Shown in pieces: positions 32,175-45,147 of a stretch of DNA of 64,000 nucleotides. Numbering within the stretch: position 1 is the stretch's first letter; each line of letters begins with the position of its first letter. A program made the translations under genes and the position numbers. The notes under the pieces were generated by a model that was given only the letters and a program-made list of their open reading frames with translations, was not told where the DNA came from and made no database searches. The DNA is from Cinnamomum chago (lineage: Eukaryota; Streptophyta; Magnoliopsida; Laurales; Lauraceae): assembly GCA_038049695.1 (NCBI GenBank), contig CP142457.1:59764501-59828500 (forward strand), given 5' to 3'.

Positions 32175-32873
32175 TCAACTCCTCCCTATTCTTCTTTCAA
32201 TATTGTTCCAAGCTGTTGGGAAAATTGGGAGGGGGGGAGCAAGAACGAAAACAGCAAACATGGATTTCTCTGCAGCAATCTCCAAATCATCAGTGGACAA
32301 AGGCGAATCAGACAAAGGAAATTCACCCACAACTTCAAACCCCTCTCCCTTCAACACCTCCAAGCAATCCCCCGTCTGTGACCGAATCTCGCTCGCGGAC
32401 CAGACCCTTGTCTCTCTCCCACACACCCTTTTCAGTGTCTTAGCCAGCGCGGGCATCTCCAACGGGTCGTAGAAGACATCAGACATGAGAACAAGGTCCA
32501 CCTCGCCGACCCATGGCTCGTCCGAACCCCAGACCAGCTCACGCACCTCGACTCGGTCGTTGAACCCGTTGGCCTCGACGCTGCTGTGTAGGCCAGGTAG
32601 AAGGGGTGCAATGTCGGTCAAGAAGACATGGGCTGCGCCCAATGTAGCTGCCATGAGCCCAGGTAGACCCGTCCCAGCGCCCAATTCGAGGACCGTTTTG
32701 GATTGGAGCTGGTACTCGGCTAGGCCCTGGGTCACAATCCAGTTGGCGAGATGTAGGGCTGAGTCCCAGACCCAGGAACCGGTGAGGGCTCTTCCTGTGT
32801 TGGGATCGCATACATCTTCTTGTTCGTGGATTACCAGCTTCTTGCCTACAATCTCTACTTCTTTCTTACCCAT
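32175..32873 (-). CDS. METTL21-type SAM-dependent protein-lysine methyltransferase
   Basis: Intron-less gene of 232 residues. Class I methyltransferase fold of the Methyltransf_16 family. Residues 29-48 (ALTGSWVWDSALHLANWIV) are the family's N-terminal W-x-W-like segment. Motif I is VLELGAGTGLPGL at 61-73 (SAM-binding glycine loop), the acidic end of strand 2 is LTDI at 85-88, and SDVFYD at 131-136 carries the DxxY/F signature of lysine methyltransferases. Animal and yeast relatives methylate Hsp70, eEF1A or other translation factors, probably in the cytosol; the plant substrate cannot be told from sequence. Length and motifs are complete, with no breaks. A TATATATTC box lies on the minus strand at about 32968-32977, about 95 bp upstream, with a CT-rich leader. 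The 3' flank carries copy C of the local duplication. Confidence 0.9.
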   Translation of the reverse strand: MGKKEVEIVGKKLVIHEQEDVCDPNTGRALTGSWVWDSALHLANWIVTQGLAEYQLQSKTVLELGAGTGLPGLMAATLGAAHVFLTDIAPLLPGLHSSVEANGFNDRVEVRELVWGSDEPWVGEVDLVLMSDVFYDPLEMPALAKTLKRVCGRETRVWSASEIRSQTGDCLEVLKGEGFEVVGEFPLSDSPLSTDDLEIAAEKSMFAVFVLAPPLPIFPTAWNNIERRIGRS

Positions 32874-32989
32874 CTCTCTCTCTCTGTGTACTTTCTTGGT
32901 CTCTCTGTGTATTCTCTCTCTGTTTCTGTATTTTATTGGTTATGTATGGTTGAATGGATGGAGAATGGAATATATACTACACGTGCAAG

Positions 32990-34306
32990 GCATTTGATGC
33001 TCATCATTAGAATATAGGGCTAACTGTCTGTCCAATTGCAAGTTGCAAGATATTGGCTTCCTTTCTTTACTTGAAGAATCTTGGGTTGGCTTAGGAAACT
33101 GTGATTTTACTGCAATTGTTCTGGGTTTTCCTTTAATTTGGAGAATTGATGCTTACCAAACTGTCGGAACGAGGGAGTAGAGCCTGACCTATTTAAAGTT
33201 CTGCATGCATCAGGACCTGACCCGTCTGAGGTGGTCAAAGGACCTGGTTCTTGTCCAATCCCCCCCCATAAATCTGAACGACCTCATCTTACATTCAGAT
33301 GATTAGAGAAACTGGGTGTGTGCCTAACTTGGGTGGAAACGGGTCAAGTTAGTTCAGGTTCAAGCCTCGGCCTGTTGGTAAGATGGATAGGCCAACATGA
33401 AACCAACTCATTTATAAGTTGGTTAAAAGCATCAAAACCAACGTAACTCGGAAGTTAAAAGGGAACACCTAAACGTTTAACTAATATGTTGGATATTGGT
33501 TAGGTTAAGGGGTGATGGATTAGTAGTCAGGTTGGTGGGTTGAGAACAAGGATTGGGTAGACCAAACCCAGCCAACTTATTAGGACAATGCTACCTGGAC
33601 AAACTCCTGGGACCGGACCATGGCCCGGTTCTCAAGAGGACCGTAGGATCCCAGGTAGCTCCAGATGGACTTACTCAACTTATTAAGTGGGTGAGAAATG
33701 TCATCCCAAATCCAATTTTTATTTTGGTAAAAGATCCCAAACCCAACCTGGAAATGAAAGAGTTGAGCTGCACGTTGAATTACCTGGTTGGGTTGGTGGG
33801 CGGGGTCGAGAACTGGCGCACGTACACTAAGATTTAAGATGTAGAGTACTCTAAATGTCATTAGGGTTTAGGCTCAAGCTAATCGACCAATAGAGGGCCC
33901 TAGAAAAGGAGGCGGTGGTCCAAATCAAATGCAGAATTTGCTATGCCTCCTTTATGCAGGTACATCCGATACCATTCATTCCATACCTCACACCAATTGG
34001 AGTTTGATGGCCACAGACTTGAATATCGTAGTAGGGCATGTTTACAGTCTGATCAATTGTTGAAATGAAACATGCTGTACAGAGGACTACGGAGGGAAAA
34101 CCCTTAGCAAATTAAGCAACTATAATGCTGTAACAGTTATGCCCTTGAAGAAGTGTTGAGCCCTGTAGAGAGGAGTGAGGACAAGTCCAGCCTAAGAATT
34201 TTAAGTTTACTTCCCCACATGTGTCATTGTCATTCCTTTGATTCAGCTGCACCAATTTTAAGGCCGTGGACTTAGATCATGGGCTTCGTTGATAAGACAT
34301 TTCAGT
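32990..34306. other. Spacer upstream of the methyltransferase gene
   Basis: No gene supported. Around 33590-33665 a short imperfect inverted pair (GCTACCTGG ... CCAGGTAGC) could be a small MITE. Frames at 33553-33861 on both strands overlap and look like chance. Confidence 0.4.
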
Positions 34307-35415
34307 TAGGCGTGTCAGTGGGACGGGCCGGGCCTAGCCTGGGTTGTCCAATCCCGTCCCAAAAATAGAACGGGTTTGCTAGGTGTTGTCCAATCCCGAC
34401 CCTAAATTGAACGGGCATACTTCAAATTATTTCTAATAGGACAGGGCCGGGCCAGGGTTTAGCTCGATCCTGGACATAAGCAAAACATTCTTTAATTATT
34501 CTTACTGTCACTAGACACACGGTGTAAACCGGACTTTAAACTCTCCTCCTTTTTTCTGGGTTCGATACTGGCAATGCAATGCAACAAGTAACGTGACGGA
34601 GTTTGTTTTTTGTTTTTTGCAGGTGACAGTAGAAAATCAGAAAATCAATAGAAATGAATGAATATCCTATAAGCTATATGAGTGAAGTAATGTAGGAACG
34701 ATTAAAACCTTTTTTTTTCCGATGAAAGTAGAAAATTAGAAAATCAATAGAAATGAATGAGAATGCGTACCTTATATGAGTCAAGTTAAAGTAATGTGGG
34801 ATCGGTTAAAAACTTTTTTTTTTTTTTTGGGGCTGGTGAAAGTAGAAAATCAAAAAAAATAAAAAAAAAATGAGAATGAATATCTTATATGGGTCAAGTA
34901 ATGTAAAAAAGAAATCAATAGAAATTATTTTTCTTTCAATATGTCTAAAACATCAGCTAGTGCATTCTCATCATTGTCTAAATCACCATCACTAGTTGTG
35001 TCATGACTAAACCAATCTTGGGCACAAACTAATGTTTCTACCGTATTTGGTTTCAAAGAAGTCCTATGTGGGTCAAGTACCCTCCCTCCGTGCTAAATGC
35101 TGACTCTGAAGCAATGGTAGAAACTGGAATAGCTAAAACATCACGAGCCATTCGAGATAAAATAGGATACTTAATTGAATTTAATTTCCACCATTGTAAT
35201 ATATAAATTATTATTATTAAATGACTTTGCAGCGGGTCAGGCCGGGCCTGAACGGGCTGGGTTGTTTCTACCCAGTCTCAGTCTCATTTTGGTAAGGCTT
35301 TAAAATGTATTATCCAAACCCAGCCCATTGGGCTTAATTTTTTTTTTCAAAAGCCCTATATTTTTGGGCCCGGGCCGGGCTTTTTACCCATTTCAGCGCG
35401 TCCCATTGACACCAA
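34307..35415. mobile_element. hAT element with transposase remnant
   Basis: The left end (TAGGCGTGTCAGTGGGACG) and right end (CGTCCCATTGACACCAA) are inverted repeats, and both subterminal parts are rich in GGGCCGGGCC. The 8-bp target copies are not clearly preserved, so the exact borders are uncertain by a few bases. It contains the end of a hAT transposase on the minus strand (34925-35196). T runs near 34710 and 34815 accompany a repeated GAAAGTAGAAAA block. Confidence 0.7.
34925..35196 (-). pseudogene. hAT transposase C-terminal dimerisation domain, broken
   Basis: Minus-strand reading gives WWKLNSIKYPILSRMARDV, then LAIPVSTIASESAFST, then after a one-base frame change near 35090 VLDPHRTSLKPNTVETLVCA and QDWFSHD. 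This is the conserved hAT dimerisation domain (Ac/Tam3-type, with the ASESAFST signature). The tail is acidic (DGDLDNDENA) and ends at 34925-34927. Only the last exon part remains. The frameshift and missing catalytic RNase-H-like region show it is dead. Confidence 0.85.
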
Positions 35416-37138
35416 GGGGTAGGGAGTTGGAACAGGAATGTTTCTTGGGTCGGACTTGGCCTGGCCCAAGGTTGCTATGGGTTTATGCTGCTAAGGATGG
35501 GTTAGAACTCTTCTTTCTTTTCTTTAAAAAACAGCAATAGCACATACTAGTATCTTTGTTGGATATAAATAACAGAGACAATCTTCAGCAGGCTGTGACG
35601 GTGTCGTGGCTATTGTAGTTTTTCTCTTTGTAATCCCTCTTATTTTTATATAGGTTAGTTGGCTTAAGACCGACCAGAGTTTGCACTCGGAGGTTATGTA
35701 TTTGGAACTACACTACCACATTAGGGTCACGGGGGGATTTTAGCCGACTTTCTCTTCTGAGCCCTAGGGATTATTACTATATTTGTTACCGTCAATAAAT
35801 GAAAAAAGCGCACCATTGAAATGTATTTATGTCCTTTTACAAATGATCCATCCACGTGTAAGTCATAGTGCATGCCGCTTCACTAATAAACATTCTACTA
35901 AAAGCCCAGGTGACCTGAGCAGATAAGATCATGTGGAAATAGGTCCCATACATAATTAGTCAGGTTTCAACATGCTGGCACTACACATAACTATAAATAG
36001 TTGTATTCTCATGGCATGAGCAGGTTTCACCAAATCTCAATTTACCATCCATCCAAACACGCCCCAAAGTCTTAATTTGACACAAATATCATTAGGTTTT
36101 TGTCACAAATTTACGTAATATATGACCATTAAACTTTTAAGAGGGTTAGGATCCTCTCACTAAAGTGTTAATTTATGGGCTCATTCTTTTCCTTAATTCT
36201 CATGTGGTGAGGCGCCCTCACAGGAAGTGACAAATGCAAAGATCGATACACTTCTTGTTGTATATTTAGTATATCCATCTTCATTAATTTTATTAAAGAC
36301 TGCTGATTCAGCCATTGACATGGTTGATGATTTATTTATTATTTGAAGATTTTAATAGTCTAATTCATGAGCTCCATATTATAAAAATAAAATAACGCAC
36401 AACTATTGGAATGAACTCATACTTAAAACACTTTGTTTTTACAAAGTAATGAACATAAGTATAAGAAATAAGCCAAGATTAGGAGCTAGTTGTTCCTAAA
36501 AGGAATTGTTCTATATTATTAAGAATTCCATACAATCCATGTTTGGTTGCAAATAATCTCTTACACTAGTGTGGGTGCTGATATCCATAAAAAAAATGTA
36601 TGCTCTGATTTAGACCTTTATAGTGAGAATTTTCAACCTTTTTTCCAAAATCGTCCCTACGTGTATGATGTTATTGGAAATCCAACACGAAATCCAAAAT
36701 CAGAGATTTAATCATGATCTAAAACACGGGTGCAAGGTCGGGCTATCAGCGCCTTAGATCTAGGGTTGGGAGGCTAGCATGTTTGTGTTTGCATTGGAGT
36801 ACATAGGAATTGGATTCTTATTGTTTTAGAAGTATATTATTAAAATGGCAAAGATTGAACAATAATAAATACGAGGTTACATATAATAATCAATCTTTTA
36901 CTGGAAAATGAATAAAAGAGGGATAGAAATTGATTTTCTACGGTGGTGGCTTATTATTCATTTCCTATGTCTCCTTAATCCATCTCTCTTAATTTATTTT
37001 CCAATAAACGGTCAATCATTTTGATTGCCCTTTATTGAACATCAACTTCACTTCTTAGATTTTAGCAATTTTGAGATATTTTTACTTATAATAAATATGA
37101 ATTCAATTTATATGAATTTCAATGCAAACAAACATGCT
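35416..37138. other. Spacer with a decayed SINE
   Basis: Apart from the SINE relic at 35651-35765, AT-rich sequence without a supported gene. Confidence 0.4.
35651..35765 (+). repeat. Decayed SINE relic
   Basis: GGTTAGTTGGCTTAAGACC (A-box-like), GCACTCGGAGGTTATG and TAGGGTCACGGGGGGATTTT follow the SINE order seen at 2934-3124 read on its own strand. Many changes; the tail is lost. Confidence 0.55.
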
Positions 37139-37146
37139 CTTAGATC

Positions 37147-37551
37147 TAGGGGTGTTCAGGGGCTTGGCCAGGCTGGGCTGAGGCATATTTAGGCCCAGCT
37201 CGACTTTAGAAACACAGGTTCACACAGCAAGCCTGACCCGGTCTTACACAGGCCCATGCCTGCTAATTTAGTCAGTGGGAACAACTCTGGCCAAGCTTGC
37301 TATCATTTGTTTGAGCCTTCTAATCACTAGTTTAGATAAATTAGTAACTAAACTGCATGCATTACTTATTTGGGCCTGGGCAACCTGGGCTTCACTCTTT
37401 CTATCACTTAACTCAAGCCCCGCCCATTATCAGAAAAGGGTCGAAATTTAGATTCAGGCCAGAAAAAGTACTAAGGCCCAAGTCAGATTCTGGCCAAAAG
37501 AGGGCTGGGCCCTGGTTGGGCTTGGGTTGACCCAGCCCTTGAGTACCCCTA
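37147..37551. mobile_element. Short hAT-like MITE
   Basis: 405 bp from TAGGGGTGTTCAGGGGC to CCTTGAGTACCCCTA. The 8-bp target copies CTTAGATC (37139-37146) and CTTAGAAC (37552-37559) differ by one base. Interior rich in GGCCCAG and GGGCTGGG, no coding region. Confidence 0.75.
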
Positions 37552-37559
37552 CTTAGAAC

Positions 37560-38665
37560 TACCATACTAAAATTACTTTAAAAGGTGAAGAAACTTGGGG
37601 CACCGGATTGCTATTCACGAGGCTCGAAATTAGTAAACTTGGGACCATGGACCAATAGCTAATCACTTTCCTTCTTTTCCTTTTGGCCTTTTTTTCACCA
37701 CTTCTGTTTTATCACCCACTACAATGCAATAGTTGTGAATACACCAGGGGGCATGGGGCTTAACAATTGGCCTAAAGAAGCAAAGAACTGGGTCAATTTG
37801 GCCAATCTCAAAGACAGCTAATCTAGTGGGGCTGTCCCTGGCTAAATTCAGGTTGGTCTCATGTGGCCCAATAAGGGTTTCATATTCCAATTATGTAAGT
37901 CTAGGTCTTCTCAAGTGATACATTGACCCTGGCCGCCCTGTTAAGGACACAGGGCTCTGTTCATCAAGGGCTCCAACCCTGATAAGGGTTGGATCACTAG
38001 ATTCCTTTCAGGTCAAATAATAATTTTGGACTTCTTAATTAGACCTTTGGGGCAGTTTGAACCTGATATCCGAGTTCCAGGTCCGTTGGCAATCCTACAA
38101 GCTATGAGAGAAATGGTGGTTGGAAGCACAGCCACCAATAATTACACTTTTAGCAAGGACTACTTTATTCCAATTATTGAGGGACTGTTGTTTGGATGGA
38201 GATGAATTCCAGTGAATTCATGGTAAAATTGTATGGATGAACCCTAACTTTCTTAGAATTTTGATTTACTAAGGCGGTGGCTCGGTTTTGATTTATCTTC
38301 TCCCTTTATTCACCTCCCTCTGAAGGAAGATTATTTGGTGTGAATCTTCTCACTTTGATAAGAATATATTTCTTAGAATTCCAAGGAAGTCAATTACATG
38401 AAATGGCCATAAATGGAATGCAGAAACTCGTTGAATATATAAACAGATAATTCATGGACTAAATCTGGAGACCACGTTTAGGAAAGGAGGGATGATGCAC
38501 AAAGAATCCACCACACCCAAACAGGGAGCCACCAACTCTCTCTGTTTATAACAGTAAAAGTCTCATCATGGGTAAGTTTGGGCGTGAGCCATTCTTGCTA
38601 AACCATAAGACAAATAGGTTTTCGTGTCCCAATTATTTAACTGTACTAGTGGAAATAACATCCAG
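37560..38665. other. Spacer, no gene seen
   Basis: No protein family or terminal repeats recognised. Confidence 0.4.
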
Positions 38666-38935
38666 TAGGGGTGCCCATGGGTTGGGCCAGCCTGGACCCA
38701 GCAGCTAAGCTTTTAGGACGGGTTCCAGCCTTGGGTTGTAGTACTTGTTGGGCTGGGCCTAGATTAAAGATTTGGGCCGTTACATTAAGTGATAGCCAGA
38801 TCTAAATAAGTAGTGCTTGGTTTTAAGGACTCATTTGCCAAAACAGTCAATAGAAGACCCAGCCCAATGGGCTCTGGCCTGACATGATTTGGGCCTGGAA
38901 CTTATGCTTGGTGTGGATCAGCCTATGTTTCTAAA
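38666..38935. mobile_element. Truncated hAT-like fragment
   Basis: Begins TAGGGGTGCCCATGGGTTGG, a hAT-type start, followed by GGGCTGGGCCTAG-like composition as in the neighbouring hAT MITEs. No matching right terminus was found, so the right border is approximate. Confidence 0.45.
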
Positions 38936-39782
38936 ACAAGGAAGGCCAATCCTACCATGAAGAAGAACCCTGCAATCAAATGGTATATATGAGAACAAAT
39001 TAAGATGATGGGGAAGTAAGTAGCTACATACATGGGGGGACATTTGTTTGATATAGGGTGTTATTGATGACTGGTGGGTCCCACGGGAGGCTCCTACCTA
39101 CATGGGGACAAGCCACACGCTATCTAATTTTCATTTGGTTGAGTCTAAACTCTAAACAATAATATTTTGGCTTCCACTACTGTCCTTCATGTGTGGCGCC
39201 CAATGAGAATTGGAGATGGCCATGGTTAGGTGATGGGCTCTACTCTTCACCTAACAGAACAAACCCACACTCACCAGCGAAAGCTGTGGGACTATATGAG
39301 CATCTTTACTGTTATTTGATGGGCGCACCAGATCCTACTAATGCCATTTTCCTGAAAACAAATTAACAAATCAAAGAGGGGATTTTCACAGCATACTGAC
39401 CTCATCGACCTCATCTATTTGGACGACTTGCACTGTTGGACATTCCTTTCCCAAGTAGACCTACCCATGGAGTGATTCACGTGTGTGTATTGTGGTCACA
39501 ACATCAGCGGAATATTTCATGGTCCATCAAGATCTGAACCGTCCATACAATGGGGTCCTGCAATTAAATGGCGACAGTCCAAATGTCACATCAGTTGGCC
39601 TTTTAAGCATTAGGGGTGGGGCTGGATTTGAATTTCCATCCACTAATGTCCTCATCAACACCTTATGCTTGGATTTAGTGGGAGAATGGCACATTCCCAT
39701 TTATATATATATTATTTTGTATAACATCATGAAATGAATCACGTGCCTTTGGGGGTTGGATCCGGATCCCCTATTTGGACCT
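38936..39782. other. Spacer, no gene seen
   Basis: No coding frame or repeat recognised. Confidence 0.4.
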
Positions 39783-39840
39783 CCAATCAAGGGATGCCAC
39801 ATGGAAAAGGAATCTTTTCCATGTGGCACCCCTCGATTGG
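39783..39840. repeat. 27-bp inverted repeat with 4-bp loop
   Basis: Arms at 39783-39809 and 39814-39840 pair with two mismatches around GGATGCCACATGGAAAAG and its complement; the loop is GAAT. A compact hairpin; no target duplication was seen outside it. Could be a small foldback element or a structured RNA; neither is shown. Confidence 0.7.
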
Positions 39841-42768
39841 TCCAAGCAGGACTTTCCTGTTCGGTACAAACAGGAGATCCATTTCCGGCTTGGGGGGTTT
39901 GGGTCATACAAGGTCTGTTGCACAACTGTCCACGATCTAGACCGGGTATCAGGTGGGCCATGCAGATAAGTTGGCCAACTTTATCAGTACCATATCATGA
40001 GGTGGGAAAGCTCTATATGTCTCTTTGGACGACCAGCAAATGGTCAGCGGTGACAAGGAATCAGACAGAGGTGTGTTGGAAACCACAATCTATAAAGACA
40101 TTGGCTATGGGACAAGAATCATGAAATATGAATCACACGGCTTGCAGAACTGCTAAATCGATCCATATCCTCTTGCCTTCATTTTTTTTCTATCTTCCTA
40201 AAAAAGTTAAAGTGATGTTTGAAAATGTGTGTGTGAGAGAGAGAGACAGAGCGCTTTAACGACTATAGACTTTATTTCTAACAGGGTTCCGAATATAAGG
40301 TGAAATCATCATACTAATATATTAGCGGCCCAATTGACATGACAATAGGTTAGGCTAAACAGGTCACCTAATGACCTACCCCTCCAATTTGGGTTAATTT
40401 TGTTAGTGATTTTGATCGATTTGAGGTGTATGTAAGCTAGTTGTTTTTTTTTGTCCCAAAGTTTTTGGGTTTGGGCGGTCCGAGTCACTCTCCTTTTTTT
40501 CCTTTTTAGCTTAGTATGGACTATGTAGTGTTATAGGGAAGACTGCGGGACACCTACTCGCCTAGATATCAATCACTCGAGGCTAACAAAGTGAGACACC
40601 ACTTTGCTACAGTGCGGTGTGGCACTTCTAGACTTATGTTTTCTTATTTGTCACTTATCAATATATTTAATAACAAGAATTATATAAAATAATATAAATA
40701 TGCCGGCACACTAATGGTTAAATGATGTTCGATTTTAGTTTGACACAAATACCTCAGGGCCGTTTGGTAATTTTATATATAAAATAAAGTATAATATAAC
40801 ATTAAATCAAGAGAGAATGTATTTTAATTTTAATTGTTTGATATGAAATTATTTTTACTTTTTGTCATTGAAGTGACATCTTGTCTGAAAAATAAAAGAT
40901 TTACTTAACTTTTACTAATCTAGTAAAGTGAAAAATGGGCCTAACAGAATCGAACGTTGGAGATGGATCCTCAAATTAAAGTACCACACCTGAACCAGTG
41001 TCCTAACATAATAATAATAATAATAATAAGACTCAATTCGTAGCCCCCCTATATATAGTTAGGCTTTATCACTAACATAATAGGAAAACCATCAAAAGGA
41101 ACACCCAATTGTAGCCCCACTATAGCTAGGCTTTATCACCAGTCAAAGCGATTAATTATACAAATCTTTCTAAAATTGAAATCTGTTTGTTAAGTTGAAT
41201 TTAGGCCATTAAATATTAAACACATCATCAATTGAACGAGTGTGGCGGCAGAGCAGTAGAAGTCTAGAAGACTATACATGATCACGTCACCAGACGTCGC
41301 CATGTAACCATACCGTTGCTTCTCATGCAAACTTCCACGTCCGAAGTGGTAGATGTGTATCAGTATTATTAAATTGGATTTTCTAGTATACCATCGATTC
41401 CTCTCACGTTTTTCAACAAGGGCTTTGAATTTTGTGACCCCTATTAAAATTACTGCAACAGCATGTAATGACGTGGGACGTTTGGCACCCACCTCACGGA
41501 TGTGGCCAGCATTCGTAAGCTATGACGGCAAAATTAATTAATTAAGTGCCTTAAACCATAACATGTTTTCTTTTTTTCTTTTTATTTAATATCTATTTCT
41601 TTTTTTATAACATTGGAATCTGTTGACCTCCCTTCCATTGATCCTAAATATTTGTAGTTTGTTTTCAACCGTACCATAGTCACCCATGTCCAAAAGAATT
41701 TCTGCATCTCCCAAATTACGGTGTGGGCATATCCAACCAAGTAGTTGTGTTTTGGGGACAAATTCAGAGTTTTAATATCGATTTTGGTGATATAATTATT
41801 ATGTGGATGTTGGAATCAGACCCATAGTTTTCATATGGATTTTGGAAGCACAGTGGTGGCGAGATTGTCAAATTAATGGTTTGATAAACTCTACTTATTT
41901 AAGATTAGAATCCAAGTAGCAATAGAATGGAGAAAGCAGGATTGCACAGTTGACAACGTCGTCAACTCTCATCCCATGGCTCGATCCCTGTGTATGTAAA
42001 TTTTTTCATGCGTATGGGTCTATACGGTCCACTGATTAATATCCGTCCATACACGTGGACCCCATGGGCTGCGAGCCGACGATGTCATCATTCCAAGGAA
42101 AGAACTTTTTGATTAGGTGAAACTGTGAAAGAGAGAAGTCATCAATCTTGTCATGTAGTGGAAATCTGTATTCTTCTGTGTATTCCATGGATGAGATTCT
42201 CCAATCAATCTGGGTTTTTGTTGTGTCAAATTCTAGAGTGGAGTTTTTGATGGATGAGAAATAAAATAAAACAGAACCTCCCAAGTTGATTAGGGATTGA
42301 GAGTCACAGTCTGACGTGAGCATGTTATCACTGCCACGTGTACGGCTGTGGAGATAGGAGGGGCTGAATCCGTTCCATTCCGTTCTTGTCGTAACGGAAA
42401 TGAGGGTGTGGAGAAAAAGGTGGAGAAGAATGGTGATGTGGAGTTGCACAGAGAGGGCTGTTGTTGAGGGAAAGGTGGGTGCACTGTCGTTGTCGGCTTC
42501 AAAAAATGATTATGCATGGAATTTAGCAAAGCAATAAAACATGATTGGTATCGTGACGGAAAACGCCATAACTGAATGTTGTGGTGCTACCGTTAGAGAA
42601 AGTGAAAGAAGAGATAGAGAAAACCACGCATGGCCATGAGCAGCTCCAACTTCACTTATTTATGTATGGTTTATATATGTCGTCTAATCGTCGTCATCTC
42701 AATCTAGAAAATAAAATATGCACTCGTGCGGTCGACCATTGAGGCACACTGGGATTATCCATCCCACC
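39841..42768. other. Spacer, no gene supported
   Basis: AT-rich with an (ATA)n run near 41009-41030. Several frames of 60-137 residues exist (for example 42036-42449) but carry no recognisable domain and overlap on both strands. Confidence 0.4.
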
Positions 42769-43270
42769 TAGGGTTGCAAACAGGATTGTTTCGAATTGAA
42801 ATTATAGTGGACTCGGATTCGTATCAGTTTCGAAATAACAGTTCTGATTCTAGATTCGGTTTTAACTCGTAATCTGTTTTGTTTCTTTCAGACCCAGTTC
42901 TGATAGGAAAATCCGGATTCGGTTTTGAAACTTTATTGACCTAGAGGATTGGAATTTGGTTTCAAAATTGATTCTAATTTCTCTTTATTCTTCATTTTTC
43001 TTAAAAATAAGCATATTATTCAACTTATAACAGTGCATCAAGTCTACTACCTCCAGTATTATACATAAATATGTTTTTAAAAAAAAATTGATTTTCGGAT
43101 ACAATATTCAACATCTTAGGCTCATATGCCGAGTCCTGGCTACATAGGCCGGAACCTATATGAACCTGAACCCGTTTATAAATCGAAACCTAAAATAAGT
43201 TCCAGATCCGAATTTTTGTAGGTTGGAAGTTTAGGGTAATCGGTGAATCAGATACTCACATGCAATCCTA
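42769..43270. mobile_element. hAT-like MITE, old
   Basis: Starts TAGGGTTGCAAACAGG and ends CACATGCAATCCTA, inverted termini of hAT type. The 8-bp flanks (ATCCCACC and ATTGCCAC) match poorly, which suggests age or imprecise borders. Interior has the TTCGGTTTT/GGTTTTGAAAC words common in such elements. Confidence 0.5.
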
Positions 43271-43658
43271 ATTGCCACCCATCACAGGCCACTGTCCCTC
43301 CTATTATCCTAGATTTTATTTTTTAATGCTAATACAAATAATCATTGCAATGAAATCAACTGGAGCGTGCTGAAATGTTTGATTGAATTTGAGAGTCATG
43401 AATCAAGAGGTTAGAAAGAATGGACTTGAAGCTTTTGTACACAAGTAAGCCTATTTAGAATTTTCTATCCCACACCTCCTCTATGATTGGTGGGCCCCAA
43501 TAGTTGTCTCGCATGGAGCAGGACATCCGCACCTGAAGATAGGCAAGATACATATATGTGTGTAAAAAGTTTTTGAATTTTGACCTGTGGGCTGCGGCCT
43601 GCGAATCAAAGGGTTAAGGCATCTATTGACTTAAAGTTTGTTATCTGAGGCGTCGGTC

Positions 43659-45147
43659 CCATGGTTCAAAATCTCGGTCTCGGTCGCGGTATCGGCCGGG
43701 CCGAAAAATCGATATGATATCTGTATCGGTCGCGGATATCGGTCCGTCGCGGTAATCGCGTTATGAATTTTTTTTTAATCCAAAAAAATTCGTAAAAATA
43801 TCCAAAAAATCCAGAATATTAGAAAATGTTGGAAAACAATATTTTTTTCCATTAATAACAGCAATAAATCAAAATCTCGGTCACCTTAAGTTATAAGTCC
43901 TGTCTGTATCGCTGCTGTCGCAGTTAACTGTCTTTTCCATTATTTTATATAATGCAAACATTATAGATGCTCATGATCAATTTATTAGTGTAAAATATAA
44001 GAAAATAAAGATAATATATCAATCATCATTTAATACTAACTTAATCATCAAATAAAGTTGTGAAATTCAAGACCTAAAAGATTAGTGACCAAGATAGTGA
44101 GTTAGTGACTGAGATAGACAAATTATAAAGCACTTGGGAATCAAAATGTTCATGGTTTACCTGAAATTAGAGGGGACTAGTGGAGAGTACTAGTAGAGAC
44201 TAGAGAGAGACTGATGAGTATGAGTGTATAACAGATTGACAGCCTAAAACCAAGTGGAGTGTCGCACTGGCTCGATATCATCATCATTATCATTTTTTCG
44301 GTATTGGTTAAAAAGATATGATCTATACTGTTGTGCAGCACTAGCACTACCATACCCATAACCATATTCAGATTGTTCTTAATAAGATGATGAAATATCT
44401 ATCATCTACACACTATTAATAAGTCATTAAGCCTTTGGTATCACAAATATCCTAACAAGTAACAAAAAATATTTTTTGGAAAACAAAAGTTAATAAAATC
44501 ATTTTCAAAATCCTAAATATATAGATCTAACATAAAAGCATGTAGATCAATCATTTACACACCATACAATGATCATGAATCATTAAAACAACATATTTAT
44601 GATGAAATCCCCAAAAAATGATATATTAGAATTCAAATATTAAAAAATCCGAAAAAAAAAAATTAAAAAAAAAGTTCAAAATCATGTGTATGAGTAGATC
44701 TAGCATGAAAGCATGTAGATCTAACTTCGAAATGAAAAAAACAACACAAGTGAGTAAGTGACAACTAAATGAAGAAAAAAAAACCCATAATAAAATGCTT
44801 TAAGTTGATTTCCTCTTACCTTAAATAATATTTTCTTCAAAAAATAGAAGTGAGATTTGAAAATATGCAAGACAGATGGTGGTTGCTGCTATGACTAGTA
44901 AGGAGTTGAGAAAAGAGGAGAAGAAGATGAAGATGGGGGAAAAAATAAAAAAATTTAGGTTTTCACCATTTTTAACATATTTCGGCCGATATTTTCAAAA
45001 TATCAGCCAAGATATCGCTAAATCCGAGATGATCAAAATCTCGGCCGAGATGAGCCGAGATTTTGAAGATTTTTCCCACTACCGATATCTGCTACCGATA
45101 TCTCAGTGAGATATCGGTGCGGTATCAGCCGATTTTTAAATCTATGG
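43659..45147. mobile_element. Unclassified TIR element, TATCGG-rich
   Basis: The left end CCATGGTTCAAAATCTCGG and right end CCGATTTTTAAATCTATGG are inverted repeats. Both ends carry clusters of GGTATCGG, CGATATC and TCGGTCGCGG. The interior is AT-rich with no transposase. Target duplication not clear; superfamily unknown. Confidence 0.6.

Noticed and set aside
39783-39840. microRNA precursor
   Set aside because: The loop is only 4 bp and arms extend no further, unlike plant MIR genes.
42036-42449. 137-residue minus-strand frame
   Set aside because: No recognisable domain or splice context; neighbouring frames are equally plausible.
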